The notes: generated by a model from the letters alone, not told the origin. Shown: positions 11,888-24,879, counted from the stretch's first letter. The stretch: 64,000 nucleotides of DNA from Circinella umbellata (GCA_025093555.1 JAIWNF010000008.1:372001-436000); one strand, 5' to 3'. Translations and numbers: made by a program.

Positions 11888-13923
11888 TTAAATCATAAGA
11901 TCCTCGACATTATGCTCAACAAATAATTCAGCACCCTTTGCAGGAACACCATTGCAAAGAACATAAAGGAAACCAGATCCTGGAGGGAAAATGTTAGCAT
12001 TGGGAGGTGCCTCGATAGTGATGGATTGAAGGTCGGTATCAATAGTATGTTTTAAAACAACATAGCGCTGTGACATATGCATTGAATGTGTGCTGAAACC
12101 AGGTCGTAATAAGGCAACCTTGATTTCTGGGTCACTGCCAGCTTGAGCAAGTTCACCCAAGTTAACTAAAATATCAAATGATTGACCGTATGTAACAGCG
12201 CGAGGAACATGGGAAATCAAAGGACGAGTAGCACTTTTGAAAAGATAAGGTGGTGAATAGTATTCGACACGGAATTCAGTAGGATACTCTGCCAAGACAT
12301 CTGGTGGTGAGACGCTGTTTGAACCAGCAATCCAAACTCTTCCATCAGGAATTGTTAATGCAACAGAGTGATACATACGAGCAATATTTGTATCAGCAAG
12401 GCCAGTTGTCCATCGTTCTCCTTTCTTTTCATCGGGGTTATAGATAAGAGGCTCAAAAGTAGGATCATGGTTTCTGCCGTTATAACCTAAATTCGATAAA
12501 AGATAATAATTTTTTTTAATTTAAAAGTTTTATATTTAAATAAGATCGATGGTAATAATTTCTTTTGATCTTTACCTGCCCAGCCTCGTTGACAACCATT
12601 GGCCCAGAAAATGGTACCATCAGGAAGGAAAACACCGTCAGGCATAAGACGTTTATGTACAAAAGTATCCATTTCCCATTGGGGGTTTTCATCACCAAGA
12701 TTAATACGACCGCAAGTATCGTCAGCAACGGCATTGTTTTTCATTTTTTCAGATCCACCGCAAATGAGAATCTCAACATTGTAATCGTTGGCAGGATCTA
12801 ATGGGAGCATAAGTGCACCACCTGTCAATGGGTATGATCGTGGAACACCTGGAATATCGGGAAGGCGTTTCACAACTTTGTTGTTATTATAATCGAAAAT
12901 TATGGATTGGTTGTTGGCGAAAATAAACATATTGCCATCGGGTAAGACAAATGTGAATGGATATCTATATATTTATATAATATTCGAATCAATGAATAAA
13001 TTACATAGATGTGAAATAAGAAAAGAAATTCTTGATGAAATTAACTTACAAGTTATAAGGCATGGTTTCATTTAAGAAAGGCATATCTACGATGCCTTGT
13101 GAACGAGGAGGCCAAAATTCATATGAAGGAACATTGATTTCATCACGGTTGACAGCTGCACCTTTGATTGATCCACCAATAATAAACAAATCACCTTCAG
13201 GTAACGTCTCGACAGTAGGATACCAACGATTCTCAACCATTTTGCCTGTTGTAAATTCATTCCATTCAGAACTACCGTCTAGACTAGGGTTGAAATGACG
13301 GATCGATTGCCAACCAGGAGCAGCTTTCCATGTTCGACCTACTCGTTCACCACCACCTGTACTGATAAATGTTCCGTTACCAAGGAAACCGCCACCAGAA
13401 CAAAATGTATTAGTTTCCAAAGGCAACAATCGATAGTCGTTTGTTTCGAGATCGTATTCTACTGAGAATGCGCTTTGACCGGAATCAAATTGTGCTTCAT
13501 TCCATTCAGCTATAGGTCAAATAAAAATAATAAGGTCATTAATATTGTTGATTTGGTATGATTTGGTCTGATTCACTATTTATTTTGTTAATTCGAACCT
13601 TTATCAATGATAAGAATCTTATTTTCACTGTTAATATTTGGAAAAAGAGAGAACCCAATTTATTAGTTCATATATTTATATAAAATGTCATTAGGATTTC
13701 GTCTCTATAATTCTTACTTTAATAAAGTTGCGTGCATTGCAGCAACACCAGTACGACCAATCTGTTCCATTTTGCCTGTGCTTGCATAAGGTGACATGAA
13801 TTGCTGCGATTGAGACCAATAGAACGGTGAAAAATCTCGACGCTCTTCTTTTTGTTCTTTCTGTGCCTGGGTTGAAGCACCTAGCAATGCTACCAGGGCA
13901 ACCGTCCAGGCTAAAGATCTCAT
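11888..13923 (-). CDS. Secreted glyoxal oxidase (copper-radical oxidase)
   Basis: Five exons (13718-13923, 13599-13627, 13050-13509, 12576-12964, 11888-12486) join in phase to 560 residues, close to the length of fungal glyoxal oxidases. The N-terminus is a cleavable signal peptide (SLAWTVALVALLGASTQAQ). The residues known to form the Cu/Tyr-Cys radical site are all present: Cys in NTFCSGGG, Tyr in NRWYPTVE, Tyr-His in ARMYHSVAL, and the His in STHSMHMSQRY. A kelch-like beta-propeller is followed by the C-terminal Ig-like DUF1929 domain (LVNLGELAQAG to ELFVEHNVED). The enzyme oxidises aldehydes and alpha-hydroxycarbonyls to acids, reducing O2 to H2O2, outside the cell. A TATAAAAG box lies about 93 bp upstream (plus 14016-14023). 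Confidence 0.93.
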
Positions 13924-15536
13924 TTGTATATATTTATTATAGGGGAAAGAAAGAGAAATGTAGAAGGATAAAATATCGCTTAAGAAGCTAAAAAGAAAAA
14001 AAAGGACCCAGCCCTCTTTTATATGAATAAAGAAGCAGGAAATAGAAACTACTGAGTGGGATGATTATTTTTGAGTGCTAAAAATACATTTTTTTTTCTT
14101 TACTACTTTTAATTTTATGGTTTCAGAGCGGAAGAAAAAAATTTACTGCTCTATACCTTTTTTTTCATGCATAAATGAGCATAATATTTCTTTTGAAGTA
14201 TATCATTTGTGAATAGCTATGTTAAAATAGTGTTAGGGCTAGATAGAATGATATAAAGTGAGTCAATGTATGGTTGTATGACATTTTCAATGAGATCTTC
14301 TTTTTGCAAACAAATTAGGAAGGAAGCACAGCCTCGTTGGATCGGTTTTTCTTTTGATTGCCACAAATAGTTTAAACTCTACGAATCGGATAATATCATC
14401 CGAGTAAAACAGAGTCTATTTATTTTATATCTTTTTTGTTTGCTGCGCCTACATATATATAAGCAAACAATTTGTAAATATCCTTTTTTTTTTCTGTGAG
14501 AATAATATCTTGGAATTTTATCAGCGGATTGTTTTCATGACCATGATTATAATCCTCCTATTTGCAAGGTTGAATGAAAACAACCTTTGCATTGTTACAA
14601 CAAAGATGCGCAGTGAACCTTTTTATTTATGTATATACATAATATCTCAATATAATACTTCCTGTTTCAATAATATCTACATTTCACAAATAATCAATGA
14701 GAAAGATTTCATGGGAAAATTAATCTTGAAAAAGGCTACAGATTTGTAATTAAAAGTACAGAAATACGAAGGTGAGATAATAATGTACGAGTGATAGCCC
14801 ACATATTTTAAAACTTTTTATAACATTCAAACTCGGATATTGTATTGTTGTGCATTTTTTTTTCTCGAACAGTAAATATATTCCAATTACGGTCTGTACC
14901 ATCGGTTGAAGCTAAAAAAAAACGCCTCTACATGTCTTATTTTAGTTTGTTGTTTATACCTAGAAACCTTAAATAACCTATCAAGTATTTTTAGTATATA
15001 AATACACCTAAACTGGTATTATTACTTGCAAAATAATGTAAATCAACCTCTTCCTGCCTCGCTTCGCTCGGCTAAATGAGCCCCTTCGCTTCGCTCCGGG
15101 TCATTTAACGGCATACGGTTTCGCTGAGCATTCGCTGTGGAAAAAATGCTGTATCAGAGGTTGTAGAAAAAAAATACTGCTGTATCTGAGGCTGTAGAAA
15201 CAAAATGCTTTATATGAAGTCATGGAAACAAATGCTTTATATTGAGGTTGTAGAAACAAATACTTTATATATGAGTTTGTGGAAAAGAAATAATCTACTT
15301 TGGAAGAGGAAATAACTTTTTTTTTCTCTTTTTTTTTAACATTTTACTTATTGTAGTTTACCACTAAATTTAACTATAATAACCTGATCTACTATTTATA
15401 CGCCAAATAATGTTAAACTGTCAATTCTTTTATTGTATAATATATATTATTACGTATTGGGAGAGAAAAGAGAAAATATACGACAGTGAATCAGTGAACA
15501 AAAAGTCTAAGTAGTTGTAGTTGTAGTTTGTTCAGC
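13924..15536. other. Intergenic with a degenerate tandem repeat
   Basis: Promoter side of glyoxal oxidase, then AT-rich DNA without a supported gene. Odd items are a GC-richer patch at 15052-15122 (CGCTTCGCTC twice, flanked by TAAATGA/TCATTTA) and a five-unit repeat at 15142-15286, listed separately. Confidence 0.5.
15142..15286. repeat. Five degenerate ~28-30 bp tandem units
   Basis: Units begin near 15143, 15172, 15202, 15230 and 15257 and follow the pattern AAATGCTTTATATGAGGT then TGTAGAAAC, with substitutions between copies. They sit just beyond the 3' end of the helicase relic on its strand. Confidence 0.7.
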
Positions 15537-15940
15537 TCATGCTGTTGGTGGTGGTGTTAATAGTATCTCATAATATACAATGTTGTCGGTAGATGGTGCT
15601 GTGGTAGTAAATAATAACAGATTGGTAGCAATGTATATATTATTTGGATTTTTTGCTCTGGACAGAGCAACATAGAGTTGGCCATGTGCAAGTACACCTT
15701 ATTGCAGGCAAATACCGACGTGCTGAAAGATTCGATCCTGTGTCTTATGTATAGTCATTTAAAATATTGGTCGAACAAAGACAGCAGCAATAATTTAGGT
15801 AAAGTCATCGGTTTATGTTTTCAAATTCAATCCTACGACGAACATTTCTTTTATTTATTCAAGTGATAGTTATAGAGTGTAACGCGTCAATGAGTAGTGG
15901 AGTCCCATCGGCACTGAAACGTTTGTTGTATATAACTGTT
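15537..15940 (-). pseudogene. C-terminal relic of a PIF1-like (Helitron-type) helicase
   Basis: The minus-strand translation is interrupted by stops but follows the helicase motif order in one frame. It reads FSADGTPLLIDALHS (GTRL region), then RPIF-stop-MTIHKTQDR (the AMTINKSQGQ box), RIFQHVGICLQ, and GVLAHGQLYVALSRAKNP (motif VI, HGQLYVALSR), ending at a TGA at 15537-15539. At least four in-frame stops (for example before MTIHK and before GVLAH) show it is dead. The family match is strong from these motifs. Whether it came from a Helitron or a cellular PIF1 copy is inferred from the repeat-rich context. Confidence 0.8.
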
Positions 15941-18900
15941 TATAGTTAATTCATTGAATAGTAGTAATAGTAATTAATAAGATGGCTCGAATCGATCACT
16001 TTGTTCAGAAAAATTCTATTTCCATTAATTCACTATTTTTTGTTTAGTTAAAGTGCATTTGACTGAAGGCTACCCGTTGAGAACTCGTTAGTAATAGTAT
16101 ATATTTAAGTTGTTAAAAAAAGTAGCAATGCCTTTTTTGTCTTGTACGTAGCTCTTGACACGATTTCATTTTTAATAGAAGTTGATGACATCTTCCTGTC
16201 TCACTTTGCAGTTACGCATAATACATGCTAAAATAGAATTTTGTGCCAAAATGTGTAAATCAGTCTGTGATATATTTGATATATTAAACAATATTAATGT
16301 CTTTTAAAATCGAAGAATATGTAGTTAGAAAAAGAACTGGAGATATGGAAAGAAAAATGTTGATTACATGGATCATCAAGAGTACCTACGTAATGTATCA
16401 GCAGTTACCCCCACATAACATACCTAGTACACTATTCCAAAAAGCAATAACACTAATAAAATTTACAACAATTTCGGATCGAGTGCCTTTACTAACAACA
16501 GTAATTAGCTGTCAAGATAATCAGTAAACAGCAAATTTTTAATTATAGCAAATGTTACTTTTTTTTTGTCGGGGTTTTATGAATTACCAAAAACGTTAAT
16601 TATAACGACCATTCGTCTTTTAATCTTTTTTAGATATAAAATCTGAGTTCAATGCTGACAGTAGGACACCCCTTCATGATATACCCATCTTTTATTAATA
16701 CACAGAGACCGAACAAGTCTATTAGTCATATTAACATCTGCTATGAGCGGCTAAATGTTTGGATACGTACTTTCTGTGACAGTTCTTAATTTGACTTCTG
16801 TTGTTCTAAGCTGTGATTTTTAAAACTCTATTACTTTATTGGCTTTCAGTGTTTGCCATTATCAAAAACCGTAATGCATAATCTTTAGTTTTATATTATC
16901 ATCACTGATGTAACTCAGTTACTAGTTTTTTTTATGATAGACAGAAATTAAAAGTGGTAATGCCGTCGCAAAAAGAAGTACCAATGTGAAAAAAAAGTTA
17001 ACACCCTCCTAATTTTTTTTCTAAAAACGTTTCATAATTGATCCATTTTGGCGACAAAAAAAAATAGTTTTTTCATATATCCATGGTGCGTTGTAAAGCT
17101 TGAAAGTATCGTGCTATATGACAATCCACTGCCCAGTTTCTAAGTAGAAAAGAAAAGAATTTACGCAATCCTAACAAATATGCAACAACAACAACATACT
17201 ATGATTTTTTGCTATTTATACAGAATGATAATAATGATCATGATAATTCACGTGACAAACGAGTTATCAAGTTTAGCTATGTGAAGTAATAGGTAAGTAT
17301 TTTATTATTCCTGCCATCAGAACCGATTGGTCCTTGTTGATCGCAGTATACGTACGCTGTCGAGCACATAGTACTGTAGTTATATGTGGTCCACATATAA
17401 CTATCTTATTACAAAGTATATTTTCAACTAATATACGTACTACCTTAGCTTTAGCGGGTAGCTTATATCTATAAATAATGCCAAATTACCTTTGACATCA
17501 GACACAATTTATATAAACAGAAAAGTTACCAAGTCTTATATACAGTTGAGAGCTTTATTCTTTTATAAGTTGTAGTTAATTACGTAGTATATTGTCTGTC
17601 TGTTATCAAGATATTTATAATAAAGTACTCGAGTAAAATCGATCATTCCCGCCTAAGGAAAAGAATACCATCACCTGTATAATTAAAGAAAAAGCAACCC
17701 TTAATAGTCATATACCAAACCAAGTTACCAGTTGTTGAAAAAGGTTTCTCAGAAATACCGGAATGGTGAGATCAAAAAAGAAGTCAGCTATCATGTCAAA
17801 AAATTAATTTAAAAGGTAAGTACGTACAACAAAGTAACTAAGAAGCGTTCAACATGTGTAATAGATTATACGGCATATCCATCATATCCTTAATATAAAA
17901 AATGTTACAATCACTAAAACTAGTTAGTCGGAAAAACTTCATAAAAAAACTACTTGCCGCTTGAATCAAAACCACATAAGTTTCATTATCCTAAATTCTA
18001 AAAACTAATTATTTAAATATTTTATTGGCTTGCATATTTATGTAAAAAAAAAAGTAAGATTTGAGAATAAATTTGTATATAATTTAAATGTAGTATAAAC
18101 AATAAAATACCGTAAATATGTGTACTTGAAAAACAACAGAAAATAAAAATGAGTAGAGTGGGGTTTCTTTTATGCTTGTTGTCACACAATAGTAAAATTA
18201 ACACATTGAATAGAAAACGAGGAATATACTTAAATATCATATACCGCAAAAAAAAAAAAAAAAATTAGAATGGGCCCAATATCCTCACTCTAATAACTTA
18301 ACAACACAGGCTCATCATGATGTAATAATTCTTTCATCTGTTCTCGAGAACAGAAAAAGATCCATTAAAGTTAAATAATTTTACATATGACAATGAAAAA
18401 AAAACTTGTTGGAGTTATTAGCTTTTATTTAAATAAAGACCTTTGACGAGAACAAGGGGAAAATTACATGATATAATCGACATTTATAGAAAAATTCAAT
18501 GTGTCTATTTCACAAGAAAAAAAAAGTACTGTCCAAGAAGAATCTTGTGATATGAAGAAAATGGGTCATGTCTCCCATCCCTCCGTCTCCTTATTTTTTT
18601 TTATGAGGTACTAGTCAAGCCTGGTTGTCTCATAATAGCTTGTATGGGTTTATTGTATAGTGGGAACCCTGCACATACTCGCATATACAATGTATGATCT
18701 TTTATTTTCATTGCATTCATAACTAACGTGTCACCAATTCTTTGATTTTATATAAATATCCTCTAAACTCCCCTCCCCCCCGAAAAACAAATTGTTTTAC
18801 ACCATTTTTTTTCCGTGCCGCCATCAATGAATAAAGATTAATTGATATATTCTTTTTTTTCCCTTGAATTCTCGTAATTTGTTACACAATTCAACAGCGG

Positions 18901-19244
18901 GACAAGGAACCACGTTTTTGTTATAAAAAAAACCTATTATACTTGTGCATTGAACTAATCTTTTTAATATCAAAAGATGAAGGGAAAAAAATTACAACAA
19001 ATAAAATAATAATAATAATACATGACAGAAGAAATACTCGCTAGTTTATTTTTTTTAACGAAAAAAGTGGTGTCATCGGTTGATATGAATTTTACGGGGT
19101 GATTGTGTAAGTGTATGTGTGTGTGAGAGAGAGAGAGAGAGAGAAAGTGTGTGTGTGTATAAATGTTGATATGAATTGGTTCTTTTCAAAAGAAAATAAA
19201 ATTACGTTGTTCGAGTAGACATAACGATAGTGGAACAGTGTATC
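15941..19244. other. Long AT-rich intergenic stretch, no gene seen
   Basis: 3.3 kb with homopolymer runs, scattered TACGTA palindromes and a GA/GT microsatellite at 19120-19160 near the 3' end of the next gene. Minus-strand sequence just above 15940 may hold more of the helicase relic but is too decayed to call. Open frames such as 16297-16527 (+) and 18022-18249 (-) lack composition or motifs to support them. Confidence 0.5.
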
Positions 19245-20949
19245 TTAATAACGAAGATCAATCTCTTGCATTTGTTCACGAGGATGTTCTTGGACTCTGG
19301 CAAGAGATGGTGGTTGAGAAGCTGCTGAACGTGTTGACGAATTAGAAGGATGACGACCAAGAGTAGCACTAGGGTCTTCAATAGCACCTTGACCAGCACC
19401 TACAGCCATACCCTGTAAAAAAGTAAATTGATATATTACGATAAGCATACTATATAAAGCAGGAAGAGGAAAAAGAAAAGGTGAACTTACTGCATTATCT
19501 CGTTTTGAATGATTACTACGCAATGAAGCTGATCGTGGTAACTTGGCAACAACTGAAGCAACAACACCCATGAAACTTTGAGGACGCCAATGTGTGTCAA
19601 CATCGTCATTATACGAAGCAGTTGATGATTGATTTTCACGTTTGCGCTTATTGGCGACAAGTAAACCAGCAAGACCAATTGCAGCAACACAGCCGATACC
19701 AACACCAAGACCAATACCTAAGGACTTGTTGCTTACGTTGCCTTCAACAGCTTGTGTTTCACTACGTGTATTTGGATCTTGCGTAGTGCCACCATTTCCT
19801 CCGTTTGAATTATCTTCGTTGGTAGTACCGCTGTTTTCGCTAGAATCATCATCATCGCTACCGTCTCCACTTGTTGAATCGTCACCATCATCTGATGTTG
19901 TATCATCATTACCGTTATCACCATCAGTTGTCGAACCGTCGCCATTGTCACCATCAGTTGTTCCAGAATTATTACCATCATTACCGCTACCATCACCGTT
20001 ACCACTATTAGGATCATTGACGTTACCGTTGTTATTACCGCTACCACCAGAAGTAGGATCATTTGGGTCGTTAACTCCACTAGTAGGAGCAGCACCGCCA
20101 TTACCGTCACCAGCTTCGGAATAAGTAGTAATAGAAGACTGAGAGTCCTTATCACTACCGTTGGAAGGAGAAGGGTCAGTGCTGTGTTCTTTGTTATGAG
20201 AACCACTACCTTTATCACCACTTTTGTCTTTATCTTCACCATCACCCTTATGGCCGCTCGAGGATGATGATTGGTGATGTGGTGAGGATTTAGTAGATGT
20301 AGCTTTAGGTTTAGCTGTTACAGTAACGGTTTCAATTTTATTCGAACGAGTTGGGACTGAAGCAGTAGGCGAAGCGGGTATAGAAACGACAGTAGGTCTA
20401 CATTTCACTTGTTTCATTGTGGATGTATCGTCTTTGTTTCCATTAGCTGGAACTCGCACAATTACTTTTGTTGAACAATCAAAGATTGTAGCTTCATGTC
20501 CGTCGTCTGATGATTTATCGTTTCGTGCATAATAACGGTTAAGAATGGTTGGGGCTTGAGTAGGTGTCGCGGCAACTAGAATATTATTTAAATATTATTA
20601 TAAGTTCGAAATTGTTTATTAGAAAATAAAAAATAAAAAAATAAATATTTACGTGGTTGATCTTTTCTTTCCAGATCAGCAGCTGCTATTTGTTTTTAAC
20701 AAAGGGAAATAGAGATAATAGTAAAAAAGAGTGGCGATATACATATTAATAAATTAGAATTATTAGTTATATTTATTATTATTTATAACATATCTCTATC
20801 TTTGTTTTTTTCACTTATGATGTTATATATATATATATATATGTTGCGTGATTCAAATAATAATAAAAAGATTATATAAACTAACCGAGCGAAACTCGAG
20901 CGACTAACACAAATAGTAAGAGAAATAAGGACTGACTCGATAGGCGCAT
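19245..20949 (-). CDS. Type I single-pass membrane protein, Mid2/WSC-like cell-wall sensor candidate
   Basis: Four exons (20886-20949, 20653-20685, 19491-20575, 19245-19412) join in phase to 449 residues. Residues 1-22 form a signal peptide (LSSQSLFLLLFVLVARVSLA). Next is a short extracellular head with two or more Cys (IFDCSTKVIV, VKCRPTVVS), then about 200 residues of Ser/Thr/Gly/Asn/Asp-rich, highly acidic low-complexity sequence likely to be O-mannosylated and wall-spanning. One membrane helix follows at about 317-340 (GIGLGVGIGCVAAIGLAGLL), then KRKR and a cytosolic tail. This layout resembles fungal cell-wall integrity sensors, but no WSC Cys motif is seen, so the role is inference. The first exon is too short to be found as an open frame alone. 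Confidence 0.75.
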
Positions 20950-23900
20950 CAAAAAAACGCATCAAAAAAAGGAACGGGTAGGGAATGAAAAAGGGGGGGG
21001 GATGCTAAAGGAAGAGTAAGAAAGAAAGGGAAGGCGAGGAAAAAAAAACAGAAGAAAGAGAGAAAAGGGAAAAATGAAAGGGTAAATTGGGTGTTAAAGA
21101 AGAAGGAAAAAAAAAGTGTGTGTCTTGCTCGTGTAATAATAATAATAATATTCCATTCTATTATATAAACGAATTAAGCTCCTCGAGACGGACACTCAAG
21201 GAGAGAAGAGGGTGGGGTGGGGAGATTAGTTGAAGGAGGTCAAAAATTATATTATTGCACAACGTTTATTAACCACTAAGAGCTTTTCTTGTGGAACATT
21301 CAATACTATAATGGTGTAGCCTTTATTTTTTTTTGGATGTTCGGTTTCTATATTTAGTTTGATACTCTTTTAATGACCAAATTATTCTGTCTCTTTTTTT
21401 TTTTATCTTTAACGACTTTATTTGTAGAAGGATGATGAATAGTTTTTCTTTCTTTCAATAGTTATTATTCAAGAAAACGATGAAAATAATATTCAGTCAC
21501 TTTGTTTATATAAGGCATTTTATACTTATGCCAACGGGTTTTTCTTTTTATTCAATAAACAATTTATTTATTTTTCGTACACCGCTTTATTATAGAAACA
21601 TAGGCTTTTTTTTGAATCGTTTTTTTTTTAATTCAATCATTCATTTACTATTACTGTAACCGTGAGGGTAAATTCAACTCCAAAAAAAAAATATTGTATC
21701 ACAATAAAAAAAATGTTTTGATTTCGGGAACGGACCCTTTTTGATTATAAAGATCAACGCTGCATATTTGTTTTTTTCGTTTGTTTTTTTATTTTTTATA
21801 TTTTCGTTAATGATTCGACATCTACGCTGTAATTGTTTTTTTTTTAACATTACATAGTATGGTTTCAAAACAAACCTTTGTTATAAAAGTAGCCTGTCCG
21901 TTTTACTCTATCACCTTTTATATTTTTTTTTCACTTGTTCAACAAGCATATTTACTTTAGATTTTTGTATTCTTCAAGTCATCCATCTATTGACTTTCCC
22001 ATCCATTTTTCCCAATTGTTATTAAATCATTTCGAAAGGGTTTTGACATTTTGTATCAGTTTTTTTCCCATTCTAACATGATGCAATAACCGTAATCCTC
22101 GCAAAAAAAAAGAAAAATCTTGGTATCAACTACTCAAAGTTGGTTGTCGTCAAACTCTAGTACCGCGGCTAATACACGTTCTATGTACGCTTAAAAGTAC
22201 TATTATGCAAGTATGTATATTTTTTTTTGGAAAAGTAGTATAAAGATGGTTTACACATAAAAACTAAGGTAGTACGTATTATAGATTAATAGTTACACTG
22301 AGTACCCGTCTTTCAATTTATATTTTACAAGAAGGGGAGGGGGCGAAGTAGTGGTGGTAAAAACATCGGCAAAAGTGAAAACCCCATATCGATCAAGAGG
22401 AGGAGCCGAAAGATTTAATTATAGAGCGATATAAATAATAATCATGGGATTGGTCAATATTTATTTATACAAACACTGTCTTCCCCGCTCGTTTAAATAT
22501 AATCTAATATTATATTAGCAACGGTGTTAATGATTCAATATTCGATGATAAAGAGAAGGCGGAACAATGAGAAATTAGAATTGAATAACACTGGAGAATG
22601 ATTAATTTTTTGTTGGCTTTTTTCGACAATTTGCTTTTCACGTTATCATACGTACTATAATAAAATTCTGTTAGAAGACCGGAAGTGGGAATAGTGAAAA
22701 CAACAATAAATACATATGAACGTACATTAAAATAATATCTTTTTCTTGCTCTACTTAGTTGTAATAATCATTGTTTTTATCAACCATTCCAAAACGTGAA
22801 TTGACTAGCGAACAATTTGTACAGTGTCGTTAACTGTTGATATTGTGAATAAAAAAAATGGATTGGTTGTAAATAATTCATTTTGAGAGTAAATAATGAT
22901 ACCTATTCTAACAAAAAGATGTTTAAGAACTCGGGTACGTACGTACGTATACAAAATTTCCGCCGTAAGTATAATGATTCCTTTACGTAACAAAACATAG
23001 AACAATCACGATAATAATAGTATTTATAGAGAAATTACCAAAATTAATTCGGGCTAATCAACATTCATTCTTTTTTAAATTGTATTGTTAAATGACATGT
23101 AACAAAACTGAATTATATGGTTTTTATCTGCGATCACGATAGGAATAACAGATTTGCGTAACCTTGCCATTTTTTTTTTTTAGTATCTTGTACATAGCAT
23201 TCACCAGTTTATTCACATTTTGTTAATGTTGGTAATATATTCAGCATATTGCTTGGCCACACAATTACACTTTATATGCAATTAATTAAATCCACTATAA
23301 TGTATAATTACCCCACCTTAGAAAGCGCTATAATAAATCACAATGATAACGAAGATATCAAAAAAAAAAATTGTAACGTTTGTGTCATGATTGGTATATT
23401 TTTGAATGATGATGTAATGATGTTTTTTTGTAGTCGATATCTGATAAAAGTTTAGCAATCATGATCAGTTTATCATTAATGTCTTGATCAGTTATTAATA
23501 ACAAGCCTAGTTTCTAACATGATGGATTTCAAAGGGAGAGGGTCCATCAAATAGGCTATAATAAAAAAAATTCCTACGTACGTATGATAACTGTGTGATG
23601 TATTACATTCACCATTTCTTTATAATTTATATAACATATGTATAGTCATCTTTGTAAGTCTAATACAAAATTACAAGCAGACAAAAAAAAAAAGGTTACC
23701 CACGCTATATAGTAATATTTCTCTATTGTATATGCTTTGTTGACAATTTTTTTGGGAATGAGGGCGCGGCAATTTTGAACCAGTACTTTAATAACATGGG
23801 ACGCCCTTCGTCTACCTTTCTTCTTCTCTTAATCAAAATATTTACTATATCAACAATACTTATTAACAATAAATTTAACGTATTGTGTCAATTGAACATG

Positions 23901-24397
23901 GGGTTTCTTTCTATTTCTACCCATAAAATATACTCAAAAATCACTGAAGCAAAAAATATAAAAGAATGCAATATATTGTAGCTATACAAAGAAGTCAATA
24001 ACAAAGGAGCAAAGCAGTATGGCATATATTAGTAAGTGGTACTAAATATAGGTATATACTGTATCAATAATACGTAATATATTATTATGTTTGTGCCATA
24101 AATAAACGAATTTACAAGAAAAGGTCATATGTTGGATTATAATATAGAACCGGTGGGGTTATAAGAGCAGCTGAAAGAAAGGATTATTATACGTAGAATT
24201 AAGGGATAATTTGTATAATACAAATTACCAAGTAAGAAAGTGTCATATAAATAAGGAAAAAAAAGAAATTGGGTCATACGTAGTAGAACGAAAAAAAGAT
24301 GACATATGTATAATAGTACAAAACGATAAAAATAAAATCAAATTATATATTAAATATGAATAAAAATAGCTTTTAGAAATCTCTTTTAAAAGTCATA
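20950..24397. other. Promoter side of the sensor gene, then AT-rich DNA with no gene
   Basis: A strong purine tract (GGGA/GAAA, 20960-21115) lies immediately upstream of the sensor start codon. The rest is homopolymer-rich and carries several TACGTAC clusters (22932-22949, 23576-23584). No coding frame has convincing composition or motifs. Confidence 0.5.
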
Positions 24398-24565
24398 ACC
24401 TTGGTCTTGTAGCTTATGATATACTCCAGAGCCAACATTTTGATTCTTAAACAAGACTTCTCTTTTTGCATCCTCACATGAAATATTGTTGTAATCTTGT
24501 TTAATGAGTCAAGCACAAGTCTCAAGCACAAGATCACTTCGTATGAAAGATAGCGGCAGAGTCTT
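24398..24565 (-). pseudogene. C-terminal fragment of an unrecognised protein
   Basis: The minus strand reads KQDYNNISCEDAKREVLF and NVGSGVYHKLQDQGYDF before a stop, with an in-frame TGA near 24507 upstream. Composition is protein-like and unlike its surroundings, so it looks like a gene remnant. I do not recognise the family. Confidence 0.35.
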
Positions 24566-24675
24566 TAAATGTGATTTTTTTTGTTAGAATGAACTTATGT
24601 TGGAAAATCCTGCTGGTCCATGGATCCCGTAATATCAACCTTATATAAATAAATATAAAACCTACACAACATAAA

Positions 24676-24820
24676 AAATAGTGCCTGAATATTTGGATAG
24701 TGCTTAAATAATGCCTTAAAATAATGCCTGAATTATGCTTGATGCACACAAAACATATGCTTTATTGAAGCACTATTTTCAGGCATTATTTGAGCACTAT
24801 TTAGGCACTATTCAGGCATT
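24676..24820. repeat. Imperfect palindrome of AATGCCTGAATAGTGC-type units
   Basis: The left half contains TAGTGCCTGAATA, TAGTGCTTAAATAATGCC and AATAATGCCTGAATTATGC. The right half contains the same words inverted (GCACTATTTTCAGGCATT, GCACTATTTAGGCAC, TATTCAGGCATT). The arms are therefore both tandem internally (about 13-14 bp period) and inverted relative to each other, around a centre near 24750. Confidence 0.75.
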
Positions 24821-24879
24821 AAATGGAAATGGGTTGTCTTATGAATACTTTAAGCCAATAAATTGAATTATTATTATTT

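Noticed and set aside
19642..20245. Large frames overlapping the sensor gene on both strands
   Set aside because: Off-frame translations of the low-complexity Ser/Asp/Gly region; the spliced minus-strand gene with signal peptide and membrane helix explains the sequence.
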